From Janthinobacterium sp. SUN073 (GTDB lineage: Bacteria; Pseudomonadota; Gammaproteobacteria; Burkholderiales; Burkholderiaceae_D), in NCBI RefSeq assembly GCF_030397665.1, contig NZ_JAPUBT010000002.1, forward strand, positions 405,383-469,382: DNA of 64,000 nucleotides, in the 5' to 3' direction. The translations under genes and the position numbers were made by a program. Within the stretch, counting starts at the first letter, position 1. Every line of letters starts with the position of its first letter. The notes below the pieces were generated by a model, which did not search any database, was not told where the DNA came from, and saw only the letters and a list, made by a program, of their open reading frames with translations. This document shows, one piece after another, positions 28,142 to 36,734 of the stretch.

Positions 28142-29827
28142 TCAATGCGCGCTGGCACCTGAGGCGCCGATGCCCGTTTCCGAACGCATTTGCTGCGCTT
28201 CGTAGCCGGCACGGTCGATGCGCGCGCGGGGGCTCTTGTCGAGCACCGAGAACAGCCAGATGCCGACAAAGCCTGCCGTCATCGAGAACAGCGCCGGCGA
28301 GGCATACGGGAACAGCGCTTCGCCATGGCCCAGCACGTCGACCCACACGGACTTCGACACCACCGTCAGCGCGACGGCCGTGATCAAGCCCAGGAAGCCG
28401 CCGATGGTGGCGCCCCGCGTGGTGCAGTCTTTCCACAGCACCGACATGAACAGCACGGGGAAGTTGGCCGAGGCGGCAATCGCGAAAGCCAGCGAGACCA
28501 TGAAGGCGATGTTCTGCTTCTCGAAGGCGATGCCCAGCACCACAGCGATGATGCCCAGCACGATGGTGGTCACGCGCGACACTTTCAATTCGTTGGCGCC
28601 CGTGGCCTTGCCCTTCTTGATGACGGTGGCATACAGATCGTGCGACACGGCCGACGCGCCCGACAGGGTCAAGCCAGCCACGACAGCCAGGATGGTGGCA
28701 AACGCGACAGCCGACATGAAGCCCAGGAACACATTGCCGCCCACAGCCTTGGCCAGATGCACGGCCGCCATGTTGTTACCGCCCAGCAGCTTGCCGGCCG
28801 CATCCTTGAACTCGGGATTGGTGCTTACCAACACGATGGCGCCAAAACCGATGATGAAGGTCAGGATGTAGAAGTAGGCGATCCAGGTTGTAGCCCAGAA
28901 CACGGATTTGCGCGCTTCCTTGGCGCTCGGCACCGTGAAGAAACGCATCAGGATGTGCGGCAAGCCTGCCGTACCGAACATCAGCGCCATGCCGAAGGAG
29001 ATGGCCGAGATCGGGTCCTTGATGAAGGAACCGGGACCCATGATGGCTTCCTTGGCGGCGTGCACGTCCACCGACTTGGCGAACAGCGCTTCCGGGCTGA
29101 AGTTGAATTGCGCCAGCACGGCCACGGCCATGAAGGTGGCGCCGCCCAGCAGCATGACGGCCTTGATGATCTGCACCCAGGTGGTGGCCGTCATGCCGCC
29201 AAACAGCACGTAAATCATCATCAATGTACCGACCAGGACGACGGCGATCCAGTATTCCAGGCCGAACAGCAGCTTGATCAGCTGGCCCGCGCCCACCATC
29301 TGCGCGATCAGGTAAAACGCCACGACGACCAGGGTGCCGGACGCCGAGAAAATGCGGATTGGCGCCTGCTTGAAGCGGTAGGCGGCCACGTCGGCAAAGG
29401 TGTAGCGGCCCAGGTTGCGCAAGCGCTCGGCCATCAGGAAGGTGATGATGGGCCAGCCGACGAGAAAGCCGATGGCGTAGATCAGGCCGTCATAGCCGTT
29501 GAGGAAGACGGCGGCGGAAATACCGAGGAACGATGCCGCCGACATATAGTCGCCCGCAATGGCCAGGCCATTCTGGAAGCCCGTGATGCCGCCGCCGGCC
29601 GTGTAGAAATCGGAGGCCGACTTGGTCTTCGCGGCCGCCCACTTGGTGACGAACAATGTAAAAATGACGAAGGCGGCGAACATGGTGATCGCCGTCCAGT
29701 TGGTCGGTTGCTTGACTGCCTGGCCCAGGTCGGCGCCGGCCGCCAGCACGCTGCTGCTGGCGCCCGCCAGCAAGGTCAGGGCTGCCAGGCAGGAAAATGT
29801 GCGTTGCATCGATGGGGCGCGGTTCAT
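28142..29827 (-). CDS. actP: cation/acetate symporter ActP
   Basis: This 561-residue sodium:solute symporter (SSS family) probably imports acetate and other short carboxylates. An N-terminal cleavable segment ([21 protein letters not shown]) is followed by about 13 membrane helices. Family signatures include [24 protein letters not shown] (start of the core) and [17 protein letters not shown]. The start overlaps the stop of the DUF485 gene (ATGA), as in the yjcH-actP pair of enterobacteria. Confidence 0.95.
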   Translation of the reverse strand: MNRAPSMQRTFSCLAALTLLAGASSSVLAAGADLGQAVKQPTNWTAITMFAAFVIFTLFVTKWAAAKTKSASDFYTAGGGITGFQNGLAIAGDYMSAASFLGISAAVFLNGYDGLIYAIGFLVGWPIITFLMAERLRNLGRYTFADVAAYRFKQAPIRIFSASGTLVVVAFYLIAQMVGAGQLIKLLFGLEYWIAVVLVGTLMMIYVLFGGMTATTWVQIIKAVMLLGGATFMAVAVLAQFNFSPEALFAKSVDVHAAKEAIMGPGSFIKDPISAISFGMALMFGTAGLPHILMRFFTVPSAKEARKSVFWATTWIAYFYILTFIIGFGAIVLVSTNPEFKDAAGKLLGGNNMAAVHLAKAVGGNVFLGFMSAVAFATILAVVAGLTLSGASAVSHDLYATVIKKGKATGANELKVSRVTTIVLGIIAVVLGIAFEKQNIAFMVSLAFAIAASANFPVLFMSVLWKDCTTRGATIGGFLGLITAVALTVVSKSVWVDVLGHGEALFPYASPALFSMTAGFVGIWLFSVLDKSPRARIDRAGYEAQQMRSETGIGASGASAH

Positions 29828-30132
29828 GCTTGCACCCGTGCCTGGATGGCGCTGGTCAGTTCGTCGAATTGCTTGTTGGCGCGGCGCACATAAATGCCGG
29901 TGATCACCACGGTAAACACGATGACGAACAGGCCGATCGGCATGCCCCAGGTCATCACGCCGGTGCCCGTTTTAGTGGCAAGGAATTCCTTGTTGAAGGC
30001 GATGAGCAGAATGTAGCCGTAATACACCAGCATCATCAGGCCCGTCAGCGCCCAGCCGAAGCTGGAACGCACCCTGACCAGCCGATGATAATTGGGGTCG
30101 CCCTTGATTTTTTGAACCAGATCGTCATGCAT
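29824..30132 (-). CDS. DUF485 membrane protein (YjcH-like), ActP partner
   Basis: This 102-residue inner-membrane protein has two helices ([18 protein letters not shown] and [17 protein letters not shown]) and a basic C-terminal tail ([10 protein letters not shown]). The segment [16 protein letters not shown] is the DUF485 signature. It overlaps actP by four bases, the usual arrangement. The family is thought to assist the symporter, but its precise role is unknown. Confidence 0.93.
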   Translation of the reverse strand: MHDDLVQKIKGDPNYHRLVRVRSSFGWALTGLMMLVYYGYILLIAFNKEFLATKTGTGVMTWGMPIGLFVIVFTVVITGIYVRRANKQFDELTSAIQARVQA

Positions 30133-30257
30133 GGTGTTGCCTCCTGTTATGTGAGCCTGCTCTTTTATGCGAGCTTGGGTTCACAGTACAGCGCGAGGCT
30201 TACCCGCCCCTTACGGCAGCGGTTTTTTCTCGCAGAAGCAACACAATGCAGACAAGG

Positions 30258-31439
30258 TCAGTTCAGCGCGGCTGCCGGTCCGAAGAATTCATGGTGCGTC
30301 TGCCGTTCCGGCACGCCCAGCTCGCGCAGATACTGCTTGATGGCCCGCATGAACGGCTGCGGCCCCAGGAAGTAGGCATCGACGTCGCGCGAGGCTGGCA
30401 GCCAGTGACCGAGCTGTTTTTTATTCAGCAAGCCGACGGCGTCCGGTGCACCTTGTTCACCGTCATGTTCCGCGTAGCAGTAATAGCGCTGCAGCTGCGG
30501 GTACTGCGCGGCCAGTGCGTCGATCTGCGCGCGGAACGCATGCACGCCCTGGTTGCGCGCCGCGTGGATGAAATGCACGGGACGCTTGCCGCGCAGGGCC
30601 GCCGTCAGCATGGCCAGGGTCGGCGTGATGCCCACGCCGCCGCTGATCAGCACCAGCGGCTTGTCGCTCTGCGTCAGCACGAAGTCGCCCGATGGCGGCG
30701 TCAGCTGCACGGTATCGCCCGCCTGCACGTGGTCGTGGAAGAAATTCGACACCTTGCCGCCCTCTTCGCGCTTGACGCTGATGCGGTAGGTCTGGCCATT
30801 GCTGGCAGCCGACAAAGAATACTGGCGGCGCATGGGCACGCCATCGACGCTGGCCAGCACGCCGATATACTGGCCTGGCGCAAAGTCGAGCACGGGTTGG
30901 CCATCGGCGGGCGCCATCAGGAAGGATGTGATCTCGCCGCTTTCCACCGTCTTGCTGCGCACCAGAAAATCGCGCGCGCCGCTCCAGCCGCCCGGTGCGG
31001 CGGCCTGCGCCTTGTAGATACGCCCTTCCTCACCGGCCAGGATGTCGGCCAGCTGGCCGTAGGCCGCGCCCCAGGCATCGATGACGGCGTCGCTGGCGAC
31101 TTCGTCACCCAGCACTTCGCGGATCGCTTGCAGCAGGCTGGCGCCCACCAGCGGATAGTGCTCGGCGCGGATCTGCAAGGCCACGTGCTTGTTGACGATG
31201 GTGGCCACCAGGTCGCCCAGCGCGGCAAGCTGGTCGATGTGCTTGGCATACATCAGCACGCCATTGGCCAGCGCGCGCTGCTGGTCTCCGCTGTGCTGGT
31301 GCGCCTGGTTAAAGTACGGCAGCACTTCGGGATGGTCGCGGAACAGATTCTTGTAGAAGTGGCGCGTCAGCGCTTCGCCGCCCTGTTCGAGGATGGGGAC
31401 GGTGGCCGTGATGATGGCGCGTTGTTCTTGGGTCAGCAT
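30258..31439 (-). CDS. hmp: flavohaemoglobin (nitric oxide dioxygenase)
   Basis: This 393-residue cytoplasmic enzyme converts nitric oxide and oxygen to nitrate using NAD(P)H. The globin domain (1-140) has distal Tyr29, the Gln53 region and proximal His85 (NKHVAL). The FAD domain has RQYSLSAA and the NAD domain has ISGGVGITPTLAML, ending in EFFGPAA. The length matches E. coli Hmp. It lies 47 bases downstream of the hemerythrin gene, and the only NsrR-type site is upstream of that gene, so both are probably derepressed together by nitric oxide. Confidence 0.96.
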   Translation of the reverse strand: MLTQEQRAIITATVPILEQGGEALTRHFYKNLFRDHPEVLPYFNQAHQHSGDQQRALANGVLMYAKHIDQLAALGDLVATIVNKHVALQIRAEHYPLVGASLLQAIREVLGDEVASDAVIDAWGAAYGQLADILAGEEGRIYKAQAAAPGGWSGARDFLVRSKTVESGEITSFLMAPADGQPVLDFAPGQYIGVLASVDGVPMRRQYSLSAASNGQTYRISVKREEGGKVSNFFHDHVQAGDTVQLTPPSGDFVLTQSDKPLVLISGGVGITPTLAMLTAALRGKRPVHFIHAARNQGVHAFRAQIDALAAQYPQLQRYYCYAEHDGEQGAPDAVGLLNKKQLGHWLPASRDVDAYFLGPQPFMRAIKQYLRELGVPERQTHHEFFGPAAALN

Positions 31440-31486
31440 GTAAAACTCCTGTATGTCTATTAATGTCTATTGATTAGTAAGCGGTC

Positions 31487-31900
31487 TCAAGCCAGCGTTT
31501 CAACGGCTGGATACAACTCGTGGTCTTCGCGCCGCATGCGCTGGAACAGCGCGTGCAGCACGGTATTGGCTTCGCTGCGGAAGGCATCCGGCTCGGCCGC
31601 CAGGCGCACGGGCGTATTCCAGCGGCCGGCGAAATCGAGGTAGGCGCCGGCGATGCCATGCATTTCGTTTTCGTACTGGCGGCCCAGCTGGGCCACCCTG
31701 GCCACGCCAGATGCTTGCGCGGCCGGATACAGATAGCGCTGCTCGACGGCCAGGTGCAGCTTGATCAAGCCGCTCATGGCGATGATCTGTTCGGCAATGG
31801 CCTGCGCCTGCGCGGCCACACCGCCGCGCGCCAGCTGGCGCAAGTCATCGATGGAGGCCAGGATGGCCAGGTGCTGCTGTTTGAATTTGTCGATATTCAT
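31487..31900 (-). CDS. hemerythrin-like HHE-domain protein
   Basis: This 137-residue four-helix protein probably binds a di-iron site. Candidate ligands are His10 (QQHLAIL), the HLAVEQRYLYP helix (His and Glu), His near NEMHGIAGAYL, and the HELYPAVE segment at the end. Such proteins are linked to oxygen or nitric oxide handling or to iron-sulfur repair (DnrN/YtfE). It is the first gene of a probable pair with hmp and has an NsrR-like operator 48-70 bases upstream, which supports a role in nitrosative stress. Confidence 0.88.
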   Translation of the reverse strand: MNIDKFKQQHLAILASIDDLRQLARGGVAAQAQAIAEQIIAMSGLIKLHLAVEQRYLYPAAQASGVARVAQLGRQYENEMHGIAGAYLDFAGRWNTPVRLAAEPDAFRSEANTVLHALFQRMRREDHELYPAVETLA

Positions 31901-31947
31901 GGCGTTCTTCTCTGCTTGAGTGTGGCCAGTGTAGCGGAATTCGCTTA

Positions 31948-31970
31948 AACATGCAAACTACATGCATCTT
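31948..31970 (-). promoter_or_regulatory. NsrR operator upstream of the hemerythrin-hmp pair
   Basis: On the minus strand the half-sites are AAGATGCAT and TTGCATGTT, separated by five bases. This matches the 23-base NsrR dyad (AAGATGYAT-N5-ATRCATCTT) in the first half completely and at seven of nine positions in the second. It sits 48-70 bases before the hemerythrin start. Confidence 0.7.
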
Positions 31971-32126
31971 TAAGATGCGAATATTTCCAGTAGGAATGTA
32001 GATCGAGATGCTCCACTATGTGCGGCATAGAACACAAGCCAAGGCCACGCTTGCCTATACTTTATTCATCACAGCGCGTGTCCATTCACGGCCGCGCCGC
32101 ACCCTCCACTTCAGCCAAGGATGAGC

Positions 32127-33005
32127 ATGAAAATCAAAGCGGGCACGGGCCAGGCGCAGCAACTGGCCGGCATCATCAACGAGCACCACACGGCACTGCT
32201 GGACGGCTGGATGGCCGGCCTGATCGCCCGCCTGGTGCGGCGCGACAAGATCGCCGAAAACGAGCTGCGCCAGCAGGCAGCGCAATTGCTCCCGCTGCTG
32301 GCAGGCGCCCTGGACAGCGGCGACTCGTTCGACATCGAAGGCGGCGCCTGGGACGATACGCGCCAGCTGATCGCTGAAATATCGCAGTCGCGCGTGCGCC
32401 AGGGCTATTCGCCGATCGACACGGCCAGCTTCATGTTCGCCCTCAAGGAACCGCTGTTCGCTTACCTGCGCCAGCAAATCACGGCGCAGCCGGAGCAGCT
32501 GGGCGACGCCATCATCAGCACCAGCAAGCTGTTCGACGAACTGGGCCTGCTGACCATCGCCATCTACCAGAAGGCGCGCGAACAGGTGATATTGCGCCAG
32601 CAGCAGGAATTGCTGGAACTGTCCACGCCCGTGGTGCAGCTGTGGCAAAACGTGCTGGCCCTGCCCCTGATCGGCACTCTCGACAGCGCCCGCACGCAGG
32701 TGGTGATGGAAAGCCTGCTGCAAAAGATCGTCGACACGGGCGCCCTGATCGCCATCATCGACATCACGGGCGTGCCCACCGTCGACACGCTGGTGGCGCA
32801 GCACCTGCTGAAAACCATCGCGGCCGCGCGCCTGATGGGCGCCGACTGCATCATCAGCGGCATCCGCCCGCAGATCGCGCAAACCATCGTGCACCTGGGC
32901 GTCAACCTGGAAGACGTGATGACCAAGGCCACCCTGGCCGACGCCTTCGTCGTGGCCCTGAAACGCACGGGTTCCAGCATCACTTACCAGCAGCAGCAAC
33001 ACTGA
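32127..33005 (+). CDS. rsbR: RsbR-type stressosome sensor protein (RsbRD N-domain plus STAS)
   Basis: This 292-residue protein would build the stressosome shell with RsbS. The N-terminal helical sensor domain (about 10-160) is of the RsbRD type. The C-terminal STAS domain (about 165-280) contains IDITGVPTVDT and GIRPQIAQTIVHLG, with Thr221 and Thr253 aligned to the two RsbT-phosphorylated threonines of Bacillus RsbR. ATG at 32127 has AAGG six bases upstream; ATG at 32121 is also possible. The gene opens a run of six genes on this strand. Confidence 0.92.
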   Translation: MKIKAGTGQAQQLAGIINEHHTALLDGWMAGLIARLVRRDKIAENELRQQAAQLLPLLAGALDSGDSFDIEGGAWDDTRQLIAEISQSRVRQGYSPIDTASFMFALKEPLFAYLRQQITAQPEQLGDAIISTSKLFDELGLLTIAIYQKAREQVILRQQQELLELSTPVVQLWQNVLALPLIGTLDSARTQVVMESLLQKIVDTGALIAIIDITGVPTVDTLVAQHLLKTIAAARLMGADCIISGIRPQIAQTIVHLGVNLEDVMTKATLADAFVVALKRTGSSITYQQQQH

Positions 33006-33012
33006 GGCGCCT

Positions 33013-33375
33013 ATGGAAAGAATCCCCATTTTACGCATGGGCCGACTGCTGCTGGTGACGATCCAGGTGGACATGCATGACCGCCTGGCGATGACCTTGC
33101 AGGACGACCTGACCACGCGCATCGTGACGGACCGCGCCACGGGCGTGCTGATCGACATTTCCGCGCTCGACATCGTCGACTCCTTCATCGGCCGCATGAT
33201 CAGCAACACGGCTGCGATGGCGAAAATCCTCGATGCGCGCACGGTGGTCGTCGGCATGCAGCCGGCTGTCGCCATCACCCTGGTGGAACTGGGGCTGACC
33301 CTGGAAGGCGTGAGCACGGCGCTCAACGTGGAACGGGGCATCAAGCTGCTGGAACGGGGCGGCGCATGCGCATGA
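33013..33375 (+). CDS. rsbS: stressosome scaffold RsbS (STAS antagonist)
   Basis: This 120-residue single STAS-domain protein contains the RsbS signature DISALDIVDSFIGRMI; Ser57 corresponds to the serine phosphorylated by RsbT. In the known system unphosphorylated RsbS holds RsbT inactive in the stressosome. The gene starts seven bases after rsbR and is followed by rsbT, the canonical order. Confidence 0.94.
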   Translation: MERIPILRMGRLLLVTIQVDMHDRLAMTLQDDLTTRIVTDRATGVLIDISALDIVDSFIGRMISNTAAMAKILDARTVVVGMQPAVAITLVELGLTLEGVSTALNVERGIKLLERGGACA

Positions 33376-33385
33376 CGGGGGCGCC

Positions 33386-33832
33386 GTGCTAGGCGCGCAG
33401 GCACAGGAGCGGGCGCAGGCCGCCGTGCAGCATGTGCAGCAGATCCTGCCCCTGTACAGCGACGAAGACGTCGTGCGGCTGCGCAAGCAGGTGCGCGACA
33501 GCATGGTCGCCATGGGTTTTGGCCTGATCGAACAGACCAAGATCATCACGGCGGCCAGCGAACTGGCGCGCAACACGCTGCGCTACGGCGGCGGCGGCGA
33601 AGCGCGCATCGCGCGCGTCAGCGATGGCGCGCGCCAGGGCCTGGAACTGCGCTTTGTCGACGCGGGACCGGGCATCGACGATATTGCCCTGGCGCTGACC
33701 GATGGCTATACCAGCGGCGGCGGGCTGGGACTGGGGCTGGGCGGCGCCAAGCGCCTGGCCGACGCCTTTCACATCGACACGGCGCCCGGCGCGGGCACCA
33801 CTGTCACCATCGCGAAATGGAAGCTGTTTTGA
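33386..33832 (+). CDS. rsbT: stressosome serine/threonine kinase RsbT
   Basis: This 148-residue GHKL-type kinase would phosphorylate RsbR and RsbS and be released to activate the next protein. The N box (ASELARNTLRYGG), G1 box (DAGPGIDD) and G2 box (GLGLGLGGAKRLAD) are intact. The start is taken as GTG at 33386; no in-frame ATG lies upstream without a stop. Its last bases overlap the start of the following ATPase-phosphatase gene. Confidence 0.92.
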   Translation: MLGAQAQERAQAAVQHVQQILPLYSDEDVVRLRKQVRDSMVAMGFGLIEQTKIITAASELARNTLRYGGGGEARIARVSDGARQGLELRFVDAGPGIDDIALALTDGYTSGGGLGLGLGGAKRLADAFHIDTAPGAGTTVTIAKWKLF

Positions 33833-34914
33833 ACCACATCGAGCAAGCCCCTGACATTGCCAGGCAACGCAGTTTTCCCATCGGCGAACCGAGCGAGATC
33901 GCCGCGGCCCGCCGCGCCGGCAACGAACTGGCGCGCCGCATCGGCTTCGACGACGTGCGCACGGGCCAGCTGGCCATCATCATCAGCGAAGCGGCCACCA
34001 ACATCGTCAAGCACGCGCAGCGCGGCGAAATCCTGCTGCGCAAGGTGCTGCGCGGCGGCACCAGCGGCATCGAAGTACTGGCCATCGACAACGGCCCCGG
34101 CATGGCCAATGTGCGCCAGCACATGCAGGACGGCCACTCCACCACGGGCACGTACGGCGTGGGCCTGGGCGCGATACGCCGATTGAGCCAGGAATTCGAC
34201 CTGTACACGGCGCCCGGCAAGGGCACAGTGCTGATGACGGTGGTGTGGGGGCCGAACGCCAGCAGCGCCGTTCCCGCCCATCCAAACTGGCGCATCGGCG
34301 CCGTGTGCCTGCCGCTGGCGTCGGAACAGGTGTGCGGCGACGCCTGGAACGTGGTCTGCGAAGGCCATGAACTGAGCTTGCTGGTGGCCGATGGCCTGGG
34401 CCACGGCCCGCTGGCGGCGCGCGCGTCGGAACGCGCCAGCACCCTGCTGGAACACGACACGCCCGGCCTGCCGCCCCTGCCCGCCTCCTTCATCGAACTG
34501 GCCCACGGCGCCCTGCGCACCACGCGCGGCGCAGCCATGGCGGTGGCGCACATCGACAGCGCGCGCCGCGAACTGCGCTATGCAGGCGTGGGCAATATCG
34601 CCGCCTGCGCCTTCGACACGCAGCAGCGCCGGCATCTGCTGTCGCATAACGGCATCGTCGGCAGCAATCTGCGCAAGGTGCAGGAATTCTGCTATGCGTG
34701 GCAGCCGGGCACGACCTTGATCATGCATAGCGACGGCCTGCATACGCGCTGGGACCTGGAACAGTATCCGGGCCTGGCGCAATGCCACCCCAGCCTGGTC
34801 GCCGCCGTACTGTACCGCGATTTTGCGCGCGGGCGCGACGACGTCACGTTGGTGGTGCTGCGCGAACATGAGGAGCACCGGCATGCCGGTGCGGAAAGGA
34901 ACGACACGCCATGA
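33817..34914 (+). CDS. fusion of RsbT/RsbW-like ATPase and RsbX/SpoIIE-like PP2C phosphatase
   Basis: This is a 365-residue two-domain protein. Residues 1-145 form a GHKL kinase domain with ISEAATNIVKHAQ, DNGPGM and YGVGLGAIRRL. Residues 150-350 form a PPM/PP2C (SpoIIE) phosphatase domain with metal-binding acidic segments GDAW, LLVADGLGHGP, MHSDGL and RDDVTLVVL. In Bacillus, RsbX resets the stressosome by removing phosphates from RsbR and RsbS, and here it would be joined to a kinase-like ATPase. It overlaps rsbT by 16 bases and the next gene by four (ATGA), so its product is expected to work in the same pathway. Confidence 0.9.
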   Translation: MEAVLNHIEQAPDIARQRSFPIGEPSEIAAARRAGNELARRIGFDDVRTGQLAIIISEAATNIVKHAQRGEILLRKVLRGGTSGIEVLAIDNGPGMANVRQHMQDGHSTTGTYGVGLGAIRRLSQEFDLYTAPGKGTVLMTVVWGPNASSAVPAHPNWRIGAVCLPLASEQVCGDAWNVVCEGHELSLLVADGLGHGPLAARASERASTLLEHDTPGLPPLPASFIELAHGALRTTRGAAMAVAHIDSARRELRYAGVGNIAACAFDTQQRRHLLSHNGIVGSNLRKVQEFCYAWQPGTTLIMHSDGLHTRWDLEQYPGLAQCHPSLVAAVLYRDFARGRDDVTLVVLREHEEHRHAGAERNDTP

Positions 34915-36734
34915 CACAACGCATATTGACGGCGCATATCGGCAGCGAACTCGATGTGGTGGGCGCACGCCAGCGCGCGCGGCAGATCGCCGCCCTGTGC
35001 GGCTTCGGCGTGCAGGACCAGGTGCGCATCGCCACGGCCGTGTCTGAACTGGCGCGCAACGTCTACAACTATGCCGGCAGCGGCAAGGTGCATTTCGCCA
35101 TCGATGGCCAGACGGCACCGCAGGTGCTCAGCATCCGCATCGAGGACCAGGGCCCCGGCATCGCGCAGCTCGACCAGATACTGGCCGGCACCTACCGTTC
35201 ACCCACGGGCATGGGCCTGGGCATCCTGGGCGCGCAGCGCCTGATGGACCGCTGCCATATCCACAGCACGCCGGGCGCCGGCACGCACATCACGCTGCAA
35301 AAACTGTTCCCGCGCGACTCTCCCTTGCTCGACGGCAGCATGATCGGCGCGCTGTCCGGCAGCCTGCAGGCGCTGCCATCGGATATCACGCTGTCCGAAG
35401 TGCAGCAGCAGAACCGTGAGCTGCTCGCCACCCTGGCCGAACTGAAGACGCGCCAGGACGATTTACTACAGCTGACGCGCGAACTGGAAGACACCAACCG
35501 GGGCGTGGTGGCGCTGTTCGCGGAACTCGATGAAAAAGCCGACCACCTGCGCCGCGCCGACCAGATGAAGTCGCGCTTCCTGTCGAACATGAGCCATGAA
35601 TTCCGCACGCCGCTCAGCTCCATCCGTGCGCTGTCCAAGCTGCTGCTCGATCGCATCGACGGCGAGCTGTCCGAGGAGCAGGAAAAGCAGGTGCTGTTCA
35701 TCCTGCAAAGCGCCGTCAGCCTGAGCGACCTGGTGAATGACTTGCTGGACCTGGCCAAGATCGAGGCGGGCAAGGTCGACGTGCACGCCAACAGTTTCCA
35801 GGTGGCCGACCTGTTCAGCGCCCTGCGCGGCATGCTGCGCCCGCTGCTGGTGTCCGAGTCGCTCACCTTGACCTTCATCGTCCCCGATCCGGCCCTGCAG
35901 ATCCATACGGATGAAGGCAAGCTGTCGCAAATCCTGCGCAATTTCATTTCCAACGCCCTCAAGTTCACGGAAGCAGGCGCCATCGTCGTCAGCGCCACGT
36001 CCTTGCCGCAGCAGGACGCCATCCGCTTTTCCGTCTCCGACACGGGCCTGGGCATCGCCGCCGAAGACGTGCAGCTGATTTTCGAGGAATTCAGCCAGGT
36101 GGAAAACCACATGCAGGGCAAGGTCAAGGGCACGGGTCTGGGCCTGCCCCTGTGCCGCAACCTGGCCACCCTGCTCAATGGCACCGTGTCCGTGGAAAGC
36201 ACGCCGGGCCAGGGTTCGTTGTTTTCCGTCATCCTGCCCACCAGCTACCATGCGCCCGAAGGCAGCCTGCCGCCGTGCGCGCCGGCCAACGACAATGGCA
36301 ACGACCAGCGCATCGGCGTGCTGGTGGTGGAAGACAATCCGCCCATCCGCCTGCTGTATGAAAAATTCCTGGCTGGCAGCGAATTTCGAGTCGTCCCCGC
36401 GCGCAGCGTGCGCGAGGCGCAGGAACGCTGGGAACAGCAGCGCCCCGCCGCCGTCATCCTCGACATCCTGCTGCACGGCGAAACGGCATGGCACTGGCTG
36501 GCCGAGCTGAAAAACGACCCGCTGCGGCGCCAGGTGCCCGTCATCGTCGCCACCGAGATCGACGACGTGCGCAAGGGCCTGGCCCTGGGCGCCGACGCCT
36601 ACTACGTCAAGCCGCTGTCGCGCCAGCAATTGCTGGCGACCCTGCGCGCGCTGATCGGCAATCCACACCACCGGCAAGAGCCGGTTCCGCCGCAAGGCAC
36701 AACCACCTGGGACAATGCGCATGCTACCGGATAA
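34911..36734 (+). CDS. hybrid histidine kinase with an extra N-terminal RsbT-like ATPase domain
   Basis: This is a 607-residue cytoplasmic protein. Residues 1-135 are an RsbT-like ATPase (SELARNVYNYAG, EDQGPGIAQ, GMGLGILGAQRLMD). Residues 160-215 form a predicted coiled coil. A HisKA domain follows (FLSNMSHEFRTPLSS), then a second ATPase domain (NFISNALKFTE, DTGLGIA, GTGLGLPLCRN). The receiver domain ends the protein (VLVVEDNPPIR, acceptor in VILDILL, YVKPL). There is no membrane segment. It is coupled to the preceding phosphatase gene by ATGA and overlaps the next kinase start. This suggests that the stressosome output in this organism is a two-component relay, not sigma-B; that is inference. 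Confidence 0.9.
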   Translation: MTQRILTAHIGSELDVVGARQRARQIAALCGFGVQDQVRIATAVSELARNVYNYAGSGKVHFAIDGQTAPQVLSIRIEDQGPGIAQLDQILAGTYRSPTGMGLGILGAQRLMDRCHIHSTPGAGTHITLQKLFPRDSPLLDGSMIGALSGSLQALPSDITLSEVQQQNRELLATLAELKTRQDDLLQLTRELEDTNRGVVALFAELDEKADHLRRADQMKSRFLSNMSHEFRTPLSSIRALSKLLLDRIDGELSEEQEKQVLFILQSAVSLSDLVNDLLDLAKIEAGKVDVHANSFQVADLFSALRGMLRPLLVSESLTLTFIVPDPALQIHTDEGKLSQILRNFISNALKFTEAGAIVVSATSLPQQDAIRFSVSDTGLGIAAEDVQLIFEEFSQVENHMQGKVKGTGLGLPLCRNLATLLNGTVSVESTPGQGSLFSVILPTSYHAPEGSLPPCAPANDNGNDQRIGVLVVEDNPPIRLLYEKFLAGSEFRVVPARSVREAQERWEQQRPAAVILDILLHGETAWHWLAELKNDPLRRQVPVIVATEIDDVRKGLALGADAYYVKPLSRQQLLATLRALIGNPHHRQEPVPPQGTTTWDNAHATG

